A program made the position numbers and the translations under genes. 64,000 bases of DNA from Burkholderia stabilis (GTDB lineage Bacteria > Pseudomonadota > Gammaproteobacteria > Burkholderiales > Burkholderiaceae): assembly GCF_001742165.1 (NCBI RefSeq), contig NZ_CP016443.1:992001-1056000 (forward strand), read 5' to 3'. The first letter of the stretch is position 1. Each line of letters starts with the position of its first letter. Under the pieces are notes generated by a model. That model had not been told where the DNA came from, searched no databases, and saw only the letters and a list, made by a program, of their open reading frames with translations. Of this stretch, positions 16,454-25,411 are shown piece by piece.

Positions 16454-19219
16454 TCATTCGTCATCGGGCCTCGAGCTCGACGGCTCACGCGCCAACCCGT
16501 TGCGTACGGCCTGGATGCGCGACGTGACATTCAGCTTCTCGAAGATATTCTTCAGGTGCCACTTGATCGTTTCCGGCGCAACACGGAGCGCACGGGCGAT
16601 TTCCTTGTTCGATAACCCTTGCGCGACATAGTCGAGGATCTCGGCCTCCCGCGCGCTCAGGTTCCCGGGCAGGCCCGGCCGCGTGGCCGATGTCGTGCTG
16701 GACGTCCGCGTGGCGTCGAATGCGCGCGCTAGCTCCCGCAAATACCACGCGTTGACGGCCGGTAAGCGCCCGGCGCGCTTTAGCGCGCGCCCGACCATGC
16801 GCTCCACGGCTGCGCCTTCGTCGATGAACGTACGTACCAGCCCGTTGACCTGACCGTATTCGAGCGCTCGACCGAGTACATCGAGCGCTTCGTCTTCCTG
16901 GCCGGCCTGTTCAAGTGCTACAGCCCGCAACGTGGCGGCTTGCGCGGCGAACCACGCGAATCCACGCGCGACAAGCTCGTCATGCACGATTCCGATCGCC
17001 CGCTCGGCCTCGACCGCTTTCCCGTCCGCGAGCAACAGCCTGGCCCGCGCGGATTGCGCCATTTGCCACGTTTCCACGTAACTCGATGCCTCGTCCGGCG
17101 ACGCTGCCGGCACGAGCGCCGCGAGCGCTTTGCCGACACGATTCGCCTGCGACAGTTTTCCGGCGCTCACATGGATCCGAATGCTGGTCGCCATGCACGC
17201 CACACGCAGTCGCAGCCATTGCCGGCTGCATGCGATGTGATCCGCGGCTTCGAGGATTTCATGGGCCCGCGCTTCGTGACCGGACTGAAACTCGATCAAC
17301 GCCGCTGCCTGTATGAAACGCAGCAAGGGCCCGAGCGAGCATGCCTGCATCGCGACCTCGAAGCGATCTCGCTGGGCTTCCATGACCTTCGCCCAGTCGT
17401 TCCATTCGTAATAGATGGCCGACAGATAGCCGGCCGACAGCGCGGTCGCCGCCGACAAGTGCCCTGCGGACCGCTCGGCAAACCGCAGGGCGACCTCGAA
17501 TGTCTTCGATGCATCATGCAAGCGACCGGAGACGAACTCTGCGAGACCGGACATGTTTTGCCGGTAAACGTTCGCATACAGCGGCTCATCTCCGGACATC
17601 GCACTTTCCGCGCGTGCTCTGAGCGCAAGCACATCATCGATGCGCCCCGCATAACTGAGCCCGAAGATCATCGTGGTTTGCCCGATCTGCTCTATCCACG
17701 ATCCCGGCTTCGGGCTCGCATCCAGCACGCGCTCGCCCAGATTCAGCGATTCGACACTCCGGTCCGACAAACCTGCGATCAACGAGCGCACCGCAAGCAG
17801 TTCGGTCGCCATGACACCATCCATGTCGAAGCGGCCCGCATTCACGTCGGATTCGATCGACTCCAGCGAGCGGCGTGCGTCGACGATACTCATCGACAAC
17901 GCCAGCGCCCACGTATGCGCAATCCTCAGCCGCAAGCGTCCGGTGACCGCGGGCGCCGGGAGGCGGGATACCCAGTCGAGCACCGTTCGCACGTCACTGG
18001 AAGCGATGAGCCTCATCGCGCACGTCTCGACCCAACTGGCGGCCGTGTCGAAATCACCGGCGGCAAGCGCATGCCGAACGGCATCCGGCCATTGCCGCTC
18101 GGCCGCATACCATTCGCTCGCGCGGCGATGGAGAGCGGCAACCGCGCCCGGCCGGCGCAATGCCAGCTCCTCTCGCAGATACTGCGAAAACAGCGCGTGA
18201 TAGCGATAGTTCTGACGCCCTCCGTCAACCGACTTGATGAAGAGATTGTGGATACTCAACCATTCGAGGCAGTCCGCGGCGTCGTCACGATCCGTCAGCG
18301 CGTTGCACAACGAAGGCGTCATCTGCTCCAGCACCGCCGTGCACAGCAGGAAGTGGTGAACGGCCTCCGGTACGCGGGACATCACGTTCTCGTTGAGATA
18401 GGTGGCGATCCCGGCCCGCGCATGACTCACCTGTTCGGCGACGTGCGCCGCGTTGCTATCGTCGCGCAGTGCGAGCGCGGCCAGTTGCAAACCCGACACC
18501 CAGCCTTCTGTCGCGGCACGCAGGCGCTCGATGCTCTCCGCGTTGAGTTGCTTGCCTGCGATCCGGTCGAAGAACGATCGCGTTTCCGCTTCGTCGAAAC
18601 AGAGATCGTCCGCGTCCACCCTCACCAGCTCGTCACGCGACTCGAAATAACTGAGCGGCAATGCCGGCGTGGATCGGCAGGCCAGCACGACGTGCACGTT
18701 CGACGGCGCGTAGCGCAACAACTCGAACATCGCATCGTGAATGACCGGCGATACGAGGCGATCGAAATCGTCGAGCATCAGGAATATTTCGACGCCCGCG
18801 GCTTCGAGCTCGTTGAGCAGCTCGTCGAACACGATCTTCAGCGGAATCAGCGCGCGGTCGCGCAGCAATCGCTGCGCACGGCCGCCGACCCCACCGGTGG
18901 CCTCGACGACGGCCGCGACGACATAGGATGCAAAGATCGACGCGTTGTCGTCGTCCTGGTCGAGACTCACCCACGCAACCTTGATATCCGTCGCGACGAG
19001 TTCTTTTCGCCACTCCGACAGCAGCGTCGTCTTCCCGTACCCGGCCGGGGCGCATACGAGTGTGACCCGGCGGTCGAGCGCCCGCACGAGCCGGCCGATC
19101 CTGGCAACGCGCGGTACGATTTCTCGTGCCGATGCCGGCATCAGCTTGGTACGCACCAGCACTTCGATCGCATCGGCGTCCGCAGGCATGGTCGACTCTC
19201 CGCTTTCCGTGGACGTCAT
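16454..19219 (-). CDS. LuxR-family large ATP-binding regulator (LAL, MalT-like)
   Basis: 921-residue MalT/AcoK-type transcription activator. Residues about 55-66 hold the Walker A motif APAGYGKTTLL, and Walker B reads IFLMLDDFDRL near residue 145. A long helical TPR-like region follows, and the C-terminal LuxR helix-turn-helix (LSAREAEILDYVAQGLSNKEIARALRV) lies in the last 70 residues. Such proteins become active when an inducer and ATP are bound. The ATG at 19219 follows AGGAAACAG; a longer frame to 19333 is not needed. C/G boxes flank it on both sides, so it is the best candidate to bind them, including autoregulation at 19443. Confidence 0.92.
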   Translation of the reverse strand: MTSTESGESTMPADADAIEVLVRTKLMPASAREIVPRVARIGRLVRALDRRVTLVCAPAGYGKTTLLSEWRKELVATDIKVAWVSLDQDDDNASIFASYVVAAVVEATGGVGGRAQRLLRDRALIPLKIVFDELLNELEAAGVEIFLMLDDFDRLVSPVIHDAMFELLRYAPSNVHVVLACRSTPALPLSYFESRDELVRVDADDLCFDEAETRSFFDRIAGKQLNAESIERLRAATEGWVSGLQLAALALRDDSNAAHVAEQVSHARAGIATYLNENVMSRVPEAVHHFLLCTAVLEQMTPSLCNALTDRDDAADCLEWLSIHNLFIKSVDGGRQNYRYHALFSQYLREELALRRPGAVAALHRRASEWYAAERQWPDAVRHALAAGDFDTAASWVETCAMRLIASSDVRTVLDWVSRLPAPAVTGRLRLRIAHTWALALSMSIVDARRSLESIESDVNAGRFDMDGVMATELLAVRSLIAGLSDRSVESLNLGERVLDASPKPGSWIEQIGQTTMIFGLSYAGRIDDVLALRARAESAMSGDEPLYANVYRQNMSGLAEFVSGRLHDASKTFEVALRFAERSAGHLSAATALSAGYLSAIYYEWNDWAKVMEAQRDRFEVAMQACSLGPLLRFIQAAALIEFQSGHEARAHEILEAADHIACSRQWLRLRVACMATSIRIHVSAGKLSQANRVGKALAALVPAASPDEASSYVETWQMAQSARARLLLADGKAVEAERAIGIVHDELVARGFAWFAAQAATLRAVALEQAGQEDEALDVLGRALEYGQVNGLVRTFIDEGAAVERMVGRALKRAGRLPAVNAWYLRELARAFDATRTSSTTSATRPGLPGNLSAREAEILDYVAQGLSNKEIARALRVAPETIKWHLKNIFEKLNVTSRIQAVRNGLAREPSSSRPDDE

Positions 19220-19601
19220 CTGTTTCCTGTTCACTTGGTACGGTCTGCCCGCGTGGGCGGTAGCCCTCGGCCCACCTGCCCGACGCACTGCCAGGTTTCG
19301 ATGCGCGGCAAATACAGCATAGCCATGCGACATCGGCCATCAACAGTAGGTGATGTCCGGACTGGCCAGTGCCGGAATCGTGGCGCATACCGGTCGAACG
19401 CGAGGGACCCGCATTGTTCTCGATCCGCCATCCGATGTTCAGCCCCCCATTTGGGGGGCTACCTCAATCGGGCAACTCATTCCATGCTACCCCGGCGGTC
19501 CCCCCATTGACGCCACCACCCACTTGCCCGGCCGCTGACGCGACCATTGGGCATCCGGTCGCCCCAAGCCGTTGAACCATCGTTACCGCCCGGGAGCTGT
19601 C
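19220..19601. other. Divergent regulatory region, LAL regulator / SnoaL gene
   Basis: 382 bp with C/G box 4 near the middle. No coding content was seen; the frame upstream of the SnoaL ATG is short. Confidence 0.55.
19441..19460. promoter_or_regulatory. C/G palindrome, candidate LAL-regulator box 4
   Basis: AGCCCCCCATTTGGGGGGCT: perfect 8-bp arms with an ATTT spacer, the best palindrome of the group. It lies 222 bp from the regulator start and 142 bp from the SnoaL start, so it could serve both divergent promoters. Confidence 0.6.
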
Positions 19602-20021
19602 ATGAATTGCCGAGACATCGCGGAAGCATTTTTTGACCGCTACCGAAAGCACGACCTCGAGGGAATGCTAGCCCTGTTTGCGCCGAACGCCACCGTTGAT
19701 TACGTGCCGATCGCCGCGACAGGCGCCGCGGCCGTACAGGGTTTGGCGATCTGGACAGCGCTGATCAATGCCTTTCCGGATTTGTCCAATGATATGGACG
19801 CCATCCATGCGGACGGAGCGGGACATCACGCGACTGTCGAGGTCACGATCCGCGGTACCCAGGCACAGGATTTCCTGGGCATCCGGCATCGCGGAAAATC
19901 GTTTTCGGTCAGGCACGCATTCGTGTTCCGGTTCGATGCCGAGGCCCGCATCACGAGGATTGCCGCCTACTGGGACAACGTCAAACTCTTTGAAGACCTC
20001 GGCAAAACGACGCTCGGATGA
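19602..20021 (+). CDS. SnoaL-like/ester cyclase-type protein (NTF2 fold)
   Basis: 139-residue single-domain protein of the SnoaL/ester cyclase group, a small cone-shaped fold used by isomerases, cyclases and hydratases. Visible features are AEAFFDRYRKHDLEGMLALFAPNATVDYVP at the start, a central DMDAIHADG and the C-terminal YWDNVKLFEDLG. GGGAG precedes the ATG at 19602. It is divergent from the LAL regulator across box 4 and convergent with an acyl-CoA ligase, so it probably belongs to a small catabolic set induced by that regulator. Its substrate is unknown. Confidence 0.82.
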   Translation: MNCRDIAEAFFDRYRKHDLEGMLALFAPNATVDYVPIAATGAAAVQGLAIWTALINAFPDLSNDMDAIHADGAGHHATVEVTIRGTQAQDFLGIRHRGKSFSVRHAFVFRFDAEARITRIAAYWDNVKLFEDLGKTTLG

Positions 20022-20035
20022 CTCGACACGGATAA

Positions 20036-20056
20036 CGGCCGCTCACCGCGCGGCCG
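20036..20056. terminator. Hairpin between convergent SnoaL and acyl-CoA ligase genes
   Basis: Perfect 7-bp arms CGGCCGC/GCGGCCG around a 7-base loop, 14 bp after each stop codon. It sits where a bidirectional terminator is expected but lacks a T-run. Confidence 0.4.
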
Positions 20057-20069
20057 ATATCCGCGCAGC

Positions 20070-21737
20070 TCAGCCTGCCTGATAGCGCTCGCGCAATACG
20101 CGCTTGTTGATTTTGCCGACGCTCGTCTTTTCGATCGCATCGACGATGAGCAGCCTTTCCGGCACCGCGTATCGTGAGATCAATCCGCGATCGGCCACCT
20201 GCTTGACGTGCGCCTGCAATTCCGCGGAATCGACTCGCCCGACGTATTCGTCGGCCAGCACGACGAGCGCGAGCGGCCGCTCGCCCCATTTGGCGTCCTT
20301 GATGCCGATGACGGCAGACTCGCGTACGGCGGGATGCCGAGACAGAATGTCCTCGAGTTCCAGCGATGACACCCACTCTCCGCCCGTCTTGATCACGTCC
20401 TTGATGCGGTCCGTGATCTGCAGCCGGCCGTCCTTGTCGATTACGCCGATATCGTTGGTGTGAAGATAGCCGCCAGCCCACAGCGCCTGCGAGGCCGGCA
20501 CGTCACCGAGATAGCCTTGTGTCGCCCACGGCATCCGCACGACGACTTCCCCCGCCGAGCGCCCATCGTGCGGCACATCGCGCAGATTCTCGTCGACGAT
20601 ACGCAAATCGACGAGAGGCAGCGGCACGCCCGTTCGTGTCCTGCGCGCGACGCCGTCGTCAGGCGTCCCGTCGGCGCCCGGTTGCGCTGAATCGACTTGC
20701 GCGATCGTCATGAGCGGGCACGTCTCCGACATGCCGTAACCCGTATAGACGTCGATGCCACGCGCGATCGCCGCGCGAGCAAGCCCCTCGGACAGCGGCG
20801 AGCCGCCGACGATTACTTTCCAGGAGGACAGATCGACCGCCGCCGACGACGGGCTGTCGAGAATCATCCCGAGCAAAGTCGGCACACAATGCGAGAACGT
20901 CACGGATTCGCGCTCGATCAGCGCAAGCAGCCCCTCCGCGGAATAGCGTCCCGGGTAAACCTGCTTGAGCCCGAGCGCAGTCGCAATGTACGGCATTCCC
21001 CACGCGTGCACGTGGAACATCGGCGTGATCGGCATGTAGACGTCATCCCGATGGATACGCCCGTGCTCGCGCGCACTCGACAACGCAGCCATTCCGGCCA
21101 GCGTGTGCAATACCAGTTGCCGATGCGTGAACGCCACGCCCTTCGGCAGGCCGGTCGTACCCGTCGTGTAAAACGTCGTCGCGCGCGTATGCTCGTCGAA
21201 ATCGGGAAACGCGAAATCCGGCGGACTGGCGTCAACCAGATGCTCGTACTCGTCGGCAAACCCGTCCGGAACGTCGATCTCCCCGCCATCGGCGATCAGC
21301 ACGAAGCGCTTCACCGTCTCGAGCCGGTCGCGAATGCTTGCGAGCATCGGCAGAAAGTCGCGATGCACCAGGGCAACCTGCGCGCCCGAGTGATTGAGGC
21401 TGTACAGCAGCTGATCGGGCGACAATCGCACGTTGGCGGTCATCAGCACCGCGCCCATCATCGGAATCGCAAAGTAGCATTCCAGATAGCGATGGCTGTC
21501 CCAGTCCATCACGGCAACGGTATCTCCGGCCTCGACGCCGATCGATGACAATCCGCTGGCGAGTTGACCGAGCCGATGGCGAAAGGTCCAGTAGTTGTGC
21601 CGCAACTGGTCGCCGTAGACGATTTCCTGCTCCGGCCGAGTCGCCAGCGGCGTGTGAAGCAATTGCTTGATCAGAAGCGGATACGTGTAGGCAGACGGCA
21701 ACAGCGCTTCCCGGGATCGGGAATACGAAGGATTCAT
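20070..21737 (-). CDS. Medium-chain fatty acid-CoA ligase (AlkK-like)
   Basis: 555-residue ANL enzyme. Motifs are YTTGTTGLPKGVAFTHRQ (P-loop, about residues 192-202), MFHVHAWGMPY typical of the AlkK/LcfB long/medium-chain group, YGMSETCPL, the hinge around LQITDRIKD and the C-terminal KTSVGKINKRVLRE with the catalytic Lys. It should make CoA thioesters of medium-chain acids. It is divergent from hchA across a 419-bp gap with C/G box 5. It is only distantly similar to the ligase at 8970-10649, so the two likely have different substrates. Confidence 0.9.
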   Translation of the reverse strand: MNPSYSRSREALLPSAYTYPLLIKQLLHTPLATRPEQEIVYGDQLRHNYWTFRHRLGQLASGLSSIGVEAGDTVAVMDWDSHRYLECYFAIPMMGAVLMTANVRLSPDQLLYSLNHSGAQVALVHRDFLPMLASIRDRLETVKRFVLIADGGEIDVPDGFADEYEHLVDASPPDFAFPDFDEHTRATTFYTTGTTGLPKGVAFTHRQLVLHTLAGMAALSSAREHGRIHRDDVYMPITPMFHVHAWGMPYIATALGLKQVYPGRYSAEGLLALIERESVTFSHCVPTLLGMILDSPSSAAVDLSSWKVIVGGSPLSEGLARAAIARGIDVYTGYGMSETCPLMTIAQVDSAQPGADGTPDDGVARRTRTGVPLPLVDLRIVDENLRDVPHDGRSAGEVVVRMPWATQGYLGDVPASQALWAGGYLHTNDIGVIDKDGRLQITDRIKDVIKTGGEWVSSLELEDILSRHPAVRESAVIGIKDAKWGERPLALVVLADEYVGRVDSAELQAHVKQVADRGLISRYAVPERLLIVDAIEKTSVGKINKRVLRERYQAG

Positions 21738-22156
21738 GAAGGTCTCCGTGAGCGGCCGACGTGGCGCAACGCAAGGTCACGGGCGACCGTGCAGGCCATT
21801 TTCGACGCTGGTTTGCGTCAGCCGCGATGACATTCAAGATACCGTACCGGCACTCGCCAAACACCCCCACATTTGGGGGGACAGGCCAACGCGTCGCAGT
21901 GCGTCGGCGATACGGCGAACCGTCACGCGTAACGCCGGCCCGTCGAGCGCGGACCCACCTGATCGGGGGGGCATTTAATCCCGGACCGTATTGTAAGATT
22001 TGCTCCGCACGCTCGTGCTGCCTGGCGGAGTCTTCGTCTTCGCCTCGAAGTGCAAAGGAAGCCATCCGAGCCGACTCACAGGCATCCGTCGGCTGAGCAC
22101 GGCCGATCATCGAGTCCCAGTCGATTCCTGAACCCAGTCCAGTGAAAGGAGCAATC
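21738..22156. other. Divergent regulatory region, acyl-CoA ligase / hchA
   Basis: 419 bp holding C/G box 5 and, at 21965-21971, a run of seven G that may be half of a degenerate box. No gene is supported. Confidence 0.5.
21864..21880. promoter_or_regulatory. C/G palindrome, candidate LAL-regulator box 5
   Basis: CCCCCACATTTGGGGGG. With the ATTT spacer aligned to box 4 the right arm is identical and the left arm differs at one base. It lies 127 bp from the ligase start and 277 bp from hchA. Confidence 0.5.
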
Positions 22157-23038
22157 ATGACCACCGAACTGCAGCAACCGGACAAGATGCCCTCGCCCGA
22201 TCCCGCGGAGAACAACGCCTACTTCCCCTCTCCGTACTCGTTGTCGCAGTACACGTCCGCCAAGACCGACTTCGACGGCGCGCATTACCCGAACCCGTAC
22301 AAGGGCGGCAAGTGGAAGGTGCTGATGATCGCGACCGACGAGCGTTATGTGCTGATGACGAACGGCAAGATGTTCTCGACCGGTAATCATCCGGTCGAGA
22401 TGCTGCTGCCGATGCATCACATGGACAAGGCCGGCTTCGAAATCGATATCGCGACGCTTTCGGGCAATCCGGCAAAGCTGGAGCTGTGGGCCATGCCGGG
22501 TGAGGACGAAGCCGTTCAGAGTACCTACCGGAAATACCTGCCGAAGCTCAAAGTGCCGCTCAAATTGTCCGATGTGCTGGACCGGGACCTTGGCGCGGAT
22601 TCGCCCTACATCGCGGTATTCATTCCCGGCGGTCACGGGGTGCTGGCCGGCATTCCGTACAGCACGGAGGTCAAGCGCACGCTCCAGTGGGCGCTCGACA
22701 ACGACAGGCACATCATTACGTTGTGCCATGGTCCGTCGTGCTTGCTGGCTTCGGCCGTCGGTGAAAAGCCGGAAAACTATCCGTTCAGGGACTACGAGAT
22801 TTGCGTGTTCCCGGATGCGCTCGACAAGGGGCCGAATCTGGATATCGGTTACATGCCGGGCCCGCTCCCCTGGCTCGTCGCCGAAAGCCTCGAGAAACTC
22901 GGTGTCAAGGTGTTGAACAAGGACATGACGGGCCGGTGCCACCAGGATCGAAAGCTGATCACGGGGGATAGCCCGCTCGCGTCGAACAACATCGGCAAAC
23001 TGGCCGCTGCGGCACTTCTGAAGGAAGTGGGGAACTGA
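22157..23038 (+). CDS. hchA: Hsp31/HchA: glyoxalase III, deglycase and chaperone
   Basis: 293-residue DJ-1 superfamily protein close to E. coli Hsp31 in length and layout. The N-terminal extension (residues 1-50) is typical of HchA. The nucleophile is Cys190 with His191 ([10 protein letters not shown]), the loop [12 protein letters not shown] precedes it, and Glu81 lies in NHPVEM. It converts methylglyoxal to lactate without glutathione, repairs glycated molecules and can hold unfolded proteins. AGGAG sits 7 bp before the ATG at 22157. With gloA 1.7 kb away it gives two methylglyoxal routes. Confidence 0.93.
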   Translation: MTTELQQPDKMPSPDPAENNAYFPSPYSLSQYTSAKTDFDGAHYPNPYKGGKWKVLMIATDERYVLMTNGKMFSTGNHPVEMLLPMHHMDKAGFEIDIATLSGNPAKLELWAMPGEDEAVQSTYRKYLPKLKVPLKLSDVLDRDLGADSPYIAVFIPGGHGVLAGIPYSTEVKRTLQWALDNDRHIITLCHGPSCLLASAVGEKPENYPFRDYEICVFPDALDKGPNLDIGYMPGPLPWLVAESLEKLGVKVLNKDMTGRCHQDRKLITGDSPLASNNIGKLAAAALLKEVGN

Positions 23039-23407
23039 CGCCGGCGGGCATCGCGGAATTGCACCGGTGCGTCGCGTCACCGGTGCAACTGAAGCCGCTC
23101 ATCGACGCATACCAGGCATCGCTCACAGACATCCAATCAAAGAAAAGTAATGTGTCCCGCGCCCGGTTGAGCGCCAGCCTGACCTGATGCAAGCCACTCG
23201 GCGAATGCCGCGCACTCGCACAACACCCCGCCATTCTCGAAGTGTTGGAAGTCACGGAGCTGCATTGCGCAGCGCGTCTTCACGGCAGGTGCATTGGCGA
23301 ACTTGGTATCGGCAACCTGCTACGCCCCTTCCAGCGAGAAGGCACCGTATCAGCATCGCGATGCGGATCGAACGCCTGATCGACATCAACGGGCTGCATA
23401 TCTTCGG
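23039..23407. other. Gap between convergent hchA and LysR genes
   Basis: 369 bp with a long hairpin near hchA. Several short frames cross it but none has recognisable content. Confidence 0.5.
23059..23088 (+). terminator. Perfect hairpin after hchA
   Basis: Perfect 11-bp arms TTGCACCGGTG/CACCGGTGCAA with an 8-base loop, 20 bp after the hchA stop. It lacks a T-run on either strand, so it may stabilise the 3' end rather than terminate by itself. Confidence 0.45.
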
Positions 23408-24259
23408 TCAATCCGGCAGGCAGTTGTCGATGAAGTCGGGAACAAGCGCGGAAGCCTGATGCTTGCGCCAGACGAAATAGGTATCGGCGGAGCCGATATC
23501 GTCAAGCTGATGAGCGCGCACCGAATAGCCGCGCTGGTAGGTCGCAAAAAAGCTGGCTGGTACGAATGCGAAACCATGGCCAGCCGCGACGCAAGCAAAC
23601 ATGATCGGATAGGACTCGATTTCGAGCACGGCGCGCGGTGTGACCTGGTTTCGGCTGATCCAGGCGTCGACCAGCTGACGATAGTAGCAACTCGTTCCGA
23701 ACACATATAGCTCGTGCTCGGCATACCACTCGGCGGATACGCGACGTATCGCCTTCGGCGTGATCAGCATCAGCGATTCCCGAAAGGCTATCGAGCTTGC
23801 CAGCAGCGGATGATCGATCGGGCCGTCCGACACGATCACGTCGAGCTCACCGTCCACGAGCCGTCGTTCGAGCGCAAACGAATGTCCCGGATGGATGTTC
23901 AGCCTGACCCTCGGACGCGCGCGCCGATAGTTCGCGATATGCGGCGGCAGATGATTGCTCAGTACGGCATCGAGGGCGCCGACGTTCAGGCTGCCTGACG
24001 GTTGATTCCCCTCAAACAGTTGCTGCGTCTCGGAGGCGAGCGCGAGCAGCGTTCCTGCCTTCTCGTACAGAAGGCGCCCCTCCGGCGTGACGAACAATCG
24101 ATTGCGCTCGCGTATGAACAAGGCGACGTTGAGTTGGCTCTCGAGCTCGCGCACGCGAATCGTGATGTTCGACGGAACGCAATTCAGTGCCTTGGCCGCG
24201 GCTGCAACGGTGCCGTGCTCGACGACCGCACAAAAGAACTTGATCTGGGAGAGCTTCAC
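23408..24259 (-). CDS. LysR-family transcriptional regulator
   Basis: 283-residue LysR protein with HTH at residues 1-58 (MKLSQIKFFCAVVEHGTVAAAAKALNCVPSNITIRVRELESQLNVALF) and an effector domain with a FGTSCYYRQ segment. It is divergent from the ygiN-like/gloA pair across 135 bp of AT-rich DNA, the standard layout for a LysR regulator and its target. That gap contains T-N11-A-type sequences (about 24270-24305). It probably senses a redox or carbonyl signal, which is inference from the target genes. Confidence 0.9.
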   Translation of the reverse strand: MKLSQIKFFCAVVEHGTVAAAAKALNCVPSNITIRVRELESQLNVALFIRERNRLFVTPEGRLLYEKAGTLLALASETQQLFEGNQPSGSLNVGALDAVLSNHLPPHIANYRRARPRVRLNIHPGHSFALERRLVDGELDVIVSDGPIDHPLLASSIAFRESLMLITPKAIRRVSAEWYAEHELYVFGTSCYYRQLVDAWISRNQVTPRAVLEIESYPIMFACVAAGHGFAFVPASFFATYQRGYSVRAHQLDDIGSADTYFVWRKHQASALVPDFIDNCLPD

Positions 24260-24394
24260 GGAGATCGCTCACTTTTTGTTAGTGATGTACTTATTTTAAG
24301 TTACTTTTCATGAACGACTCGTGCGCCTATCGTACGGCTTCGGTGGTCGGGATGCCCCGATCATCGAATTTCATCCTTACTTCTCGAGGCTCGC
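24260..24394. promoter_or_regulatory. AT-rich divergent promoter region
   Basis: 135 bp between the LysR gene and the monooxygenase gene. The stretch from about 24270 to 24308 is unusually T-rich and carries GTTAGTGATGTAC followed by TTATTTTAAGTTAC, which could supply both a LysR box and overlapping promoters. Exact elements cannot be assigned. Confidence 0.4.
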
Positions 24395-24691
24395 ATGACC
24401 TATCACGTTCTGGTGCAATTCGACGTTCCTTCCGACAAGCGCGAAGCCTTCGCCGAGGCGGGGTTGTTCGATGCGAAGGGTTCGCTCGCGAAGGAGCCCG
24501 GCACGCTTCGGTTCGAAGTGATCCGTGACGAACACAATCGCAATCGCTTCTATCTGGACGAAGTGTATGAGAACGAGGAAGCGTTCCAGCAGCACTGCCG
24601 CAACGACACGATCAAGAAGTTCTTCGACCTGATCGACAGCTACGCATTCGGGCCCGTCTTCCTGTTCAAGGGCTATCGCGTCGAAGGCTGA
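24395..24691 (+). CDS. Putative quinol monooxygenase (YgiN-like, ABM domain)
   Basis: 98-residue antibiotic biosynthesis monooxygenase domain protein, a small ferredoxin-like dimer that in YgiN oxidises quinols without a cofactor. Features are the start MTYHVLVQFDVP, the central GTLRFEVIRDEHNRNRFYLDEVYENEEAFQQH (with the conserved YE..EAF..H) and the C-terminal PVFLFKGYR. It is the first gene after the divergent LysR gene and is followed by gloA after 37 bp, so the two are likely cotranscribed. The role is probably removal of a reactive quinol or aldehyde. Confidence 0.87.
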   Translation: MTYHVLVQFDVPSDKREAFAEAGLFDAKGSLAKEPGTLRFEVIRDEHNRNRFYLDEVYENEEAFQQHCRNDTIKKFFDLIDSYAFGPVFLFKGYRVEG

Positions 24692-24728
24692 CTCGGTCGT
24701 TTTTTCAATAGCGTAGAGAGATCAATTC

Positions 24729-25124
24729 ATGCGTGTTTTACATACCATGCTGCGCGTTTCCGATCTGAATGCGTCGCTGCAGTTCTATCACGACGCGCTC
24801 GGAATGCGGGTGCTGCGGCAGAAGGAGTACCCGGACGGACGTTTTACGCTTGCCTTCGTCGGATATCGGGATGAGCGTGAAGAAGCTGCGATTGAACTGA
24901 CCTACAACTGGGACCGTCACGCTTACGAGCACGGCGATGGTTATGGTCACGTCGCCATCGAGGTCGACGACGCTGCGGACGTGACACGTCTCGCAAAAGC
25001 GCTCGGTTATCGCGTCACGCGTGAGGCGGGGCCAATGCAGCATGGTCGAACGGTGATCGCATTTCTCGAGGACCCCGACGGATACAAGATCGAGTTGATC
25101 CAGAAAGGAACGCAGTTCGACTGA
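24729..25124 (+). CDS. gloA: Lactoylglutathione lyase (glyoxalase I)
   Basis: 131-residue VOC-fold enzyme that turns the methylglyoxal-glutathione adduct into S-lactoylglutathione. The four metal ligands of the E. coli enzyme are all at the same positions: His5, Glu56, His74 and Glu122. Segments such as MLRVSDLNASLQFY, AIELTYNWD and AFLEDPDGYKIELI match GloA closely. The short form without insertions indicates the Ni/Co-dependent class. It forms a pair with the YgiN-like gene, opposite a LysR regulator. Confidence 0.95.
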   Translation: MRVLHTMLRVSDLNASLQFYHDALGMRVLRQKEYPDGRFTLAFVGYRDEREEAAIELTYNWDRHAYEHGDGYGHVAIEVDDAADVTRLAKALGYRVTREAGPMQHGRTVIAFLEDPDGYKIELIQKGTQFD

Positions 25125-25168
25125 AGCCGTTTCCGGCACGGCAGGAACACTGCGAGCGTGTCGTGACG

Positions 25169-25184
25169 CGCCCCACCAGGGGCG
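25169..25184. other. Small C/G inverted repeat after gloA
   Basis: CGCCCC-ACCA-GGGGCG, 6-bp arms with a 4-base spacer, 44 bp past the gloA stop. It could be a weak hairpin terminator or a degenerate relative of the C/G boxes. Confidence 0.3.
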
Positions 25185-25232
25185 TTATCCGCTGCTATCG
25201 GCACGCGCTGTTGAGGAAATGCCGAGGCCACT

Positions 25233-25253
25233 GCCCGCTCATCCCGAGCGGGC
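25233..25253. terminator. Hairpin between gloA and the K+ channel gene
   Basis: Perfect 8-bp arms GCCCGCTC/GAGCGGGC around ATCCC, between convergent genes. No T-run follows. The surrounding gap 25125-25411 shows nothing else. Confidence 0.35.
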
Positions 25254-25411
25254 GAACACGCGCGTCCGCCGACCAGCGAAGATCAGCATGGATCGATGTT
25301 GCCCTCGGGCACCTGCATGGCGTCTACACATTCATAAAAAGACAACGATCCACCTGACACACGAACACACGAATCATTGGGTTATTTCAATTTCCCGGGA
25401 TTCATGCACCA

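Noticed and set aside
16187..16615. 142-residue plus-strand frame near the LAL regulator end
   Set aside because: Arg-rich, overlaps the regulator C-terminus in antisense.
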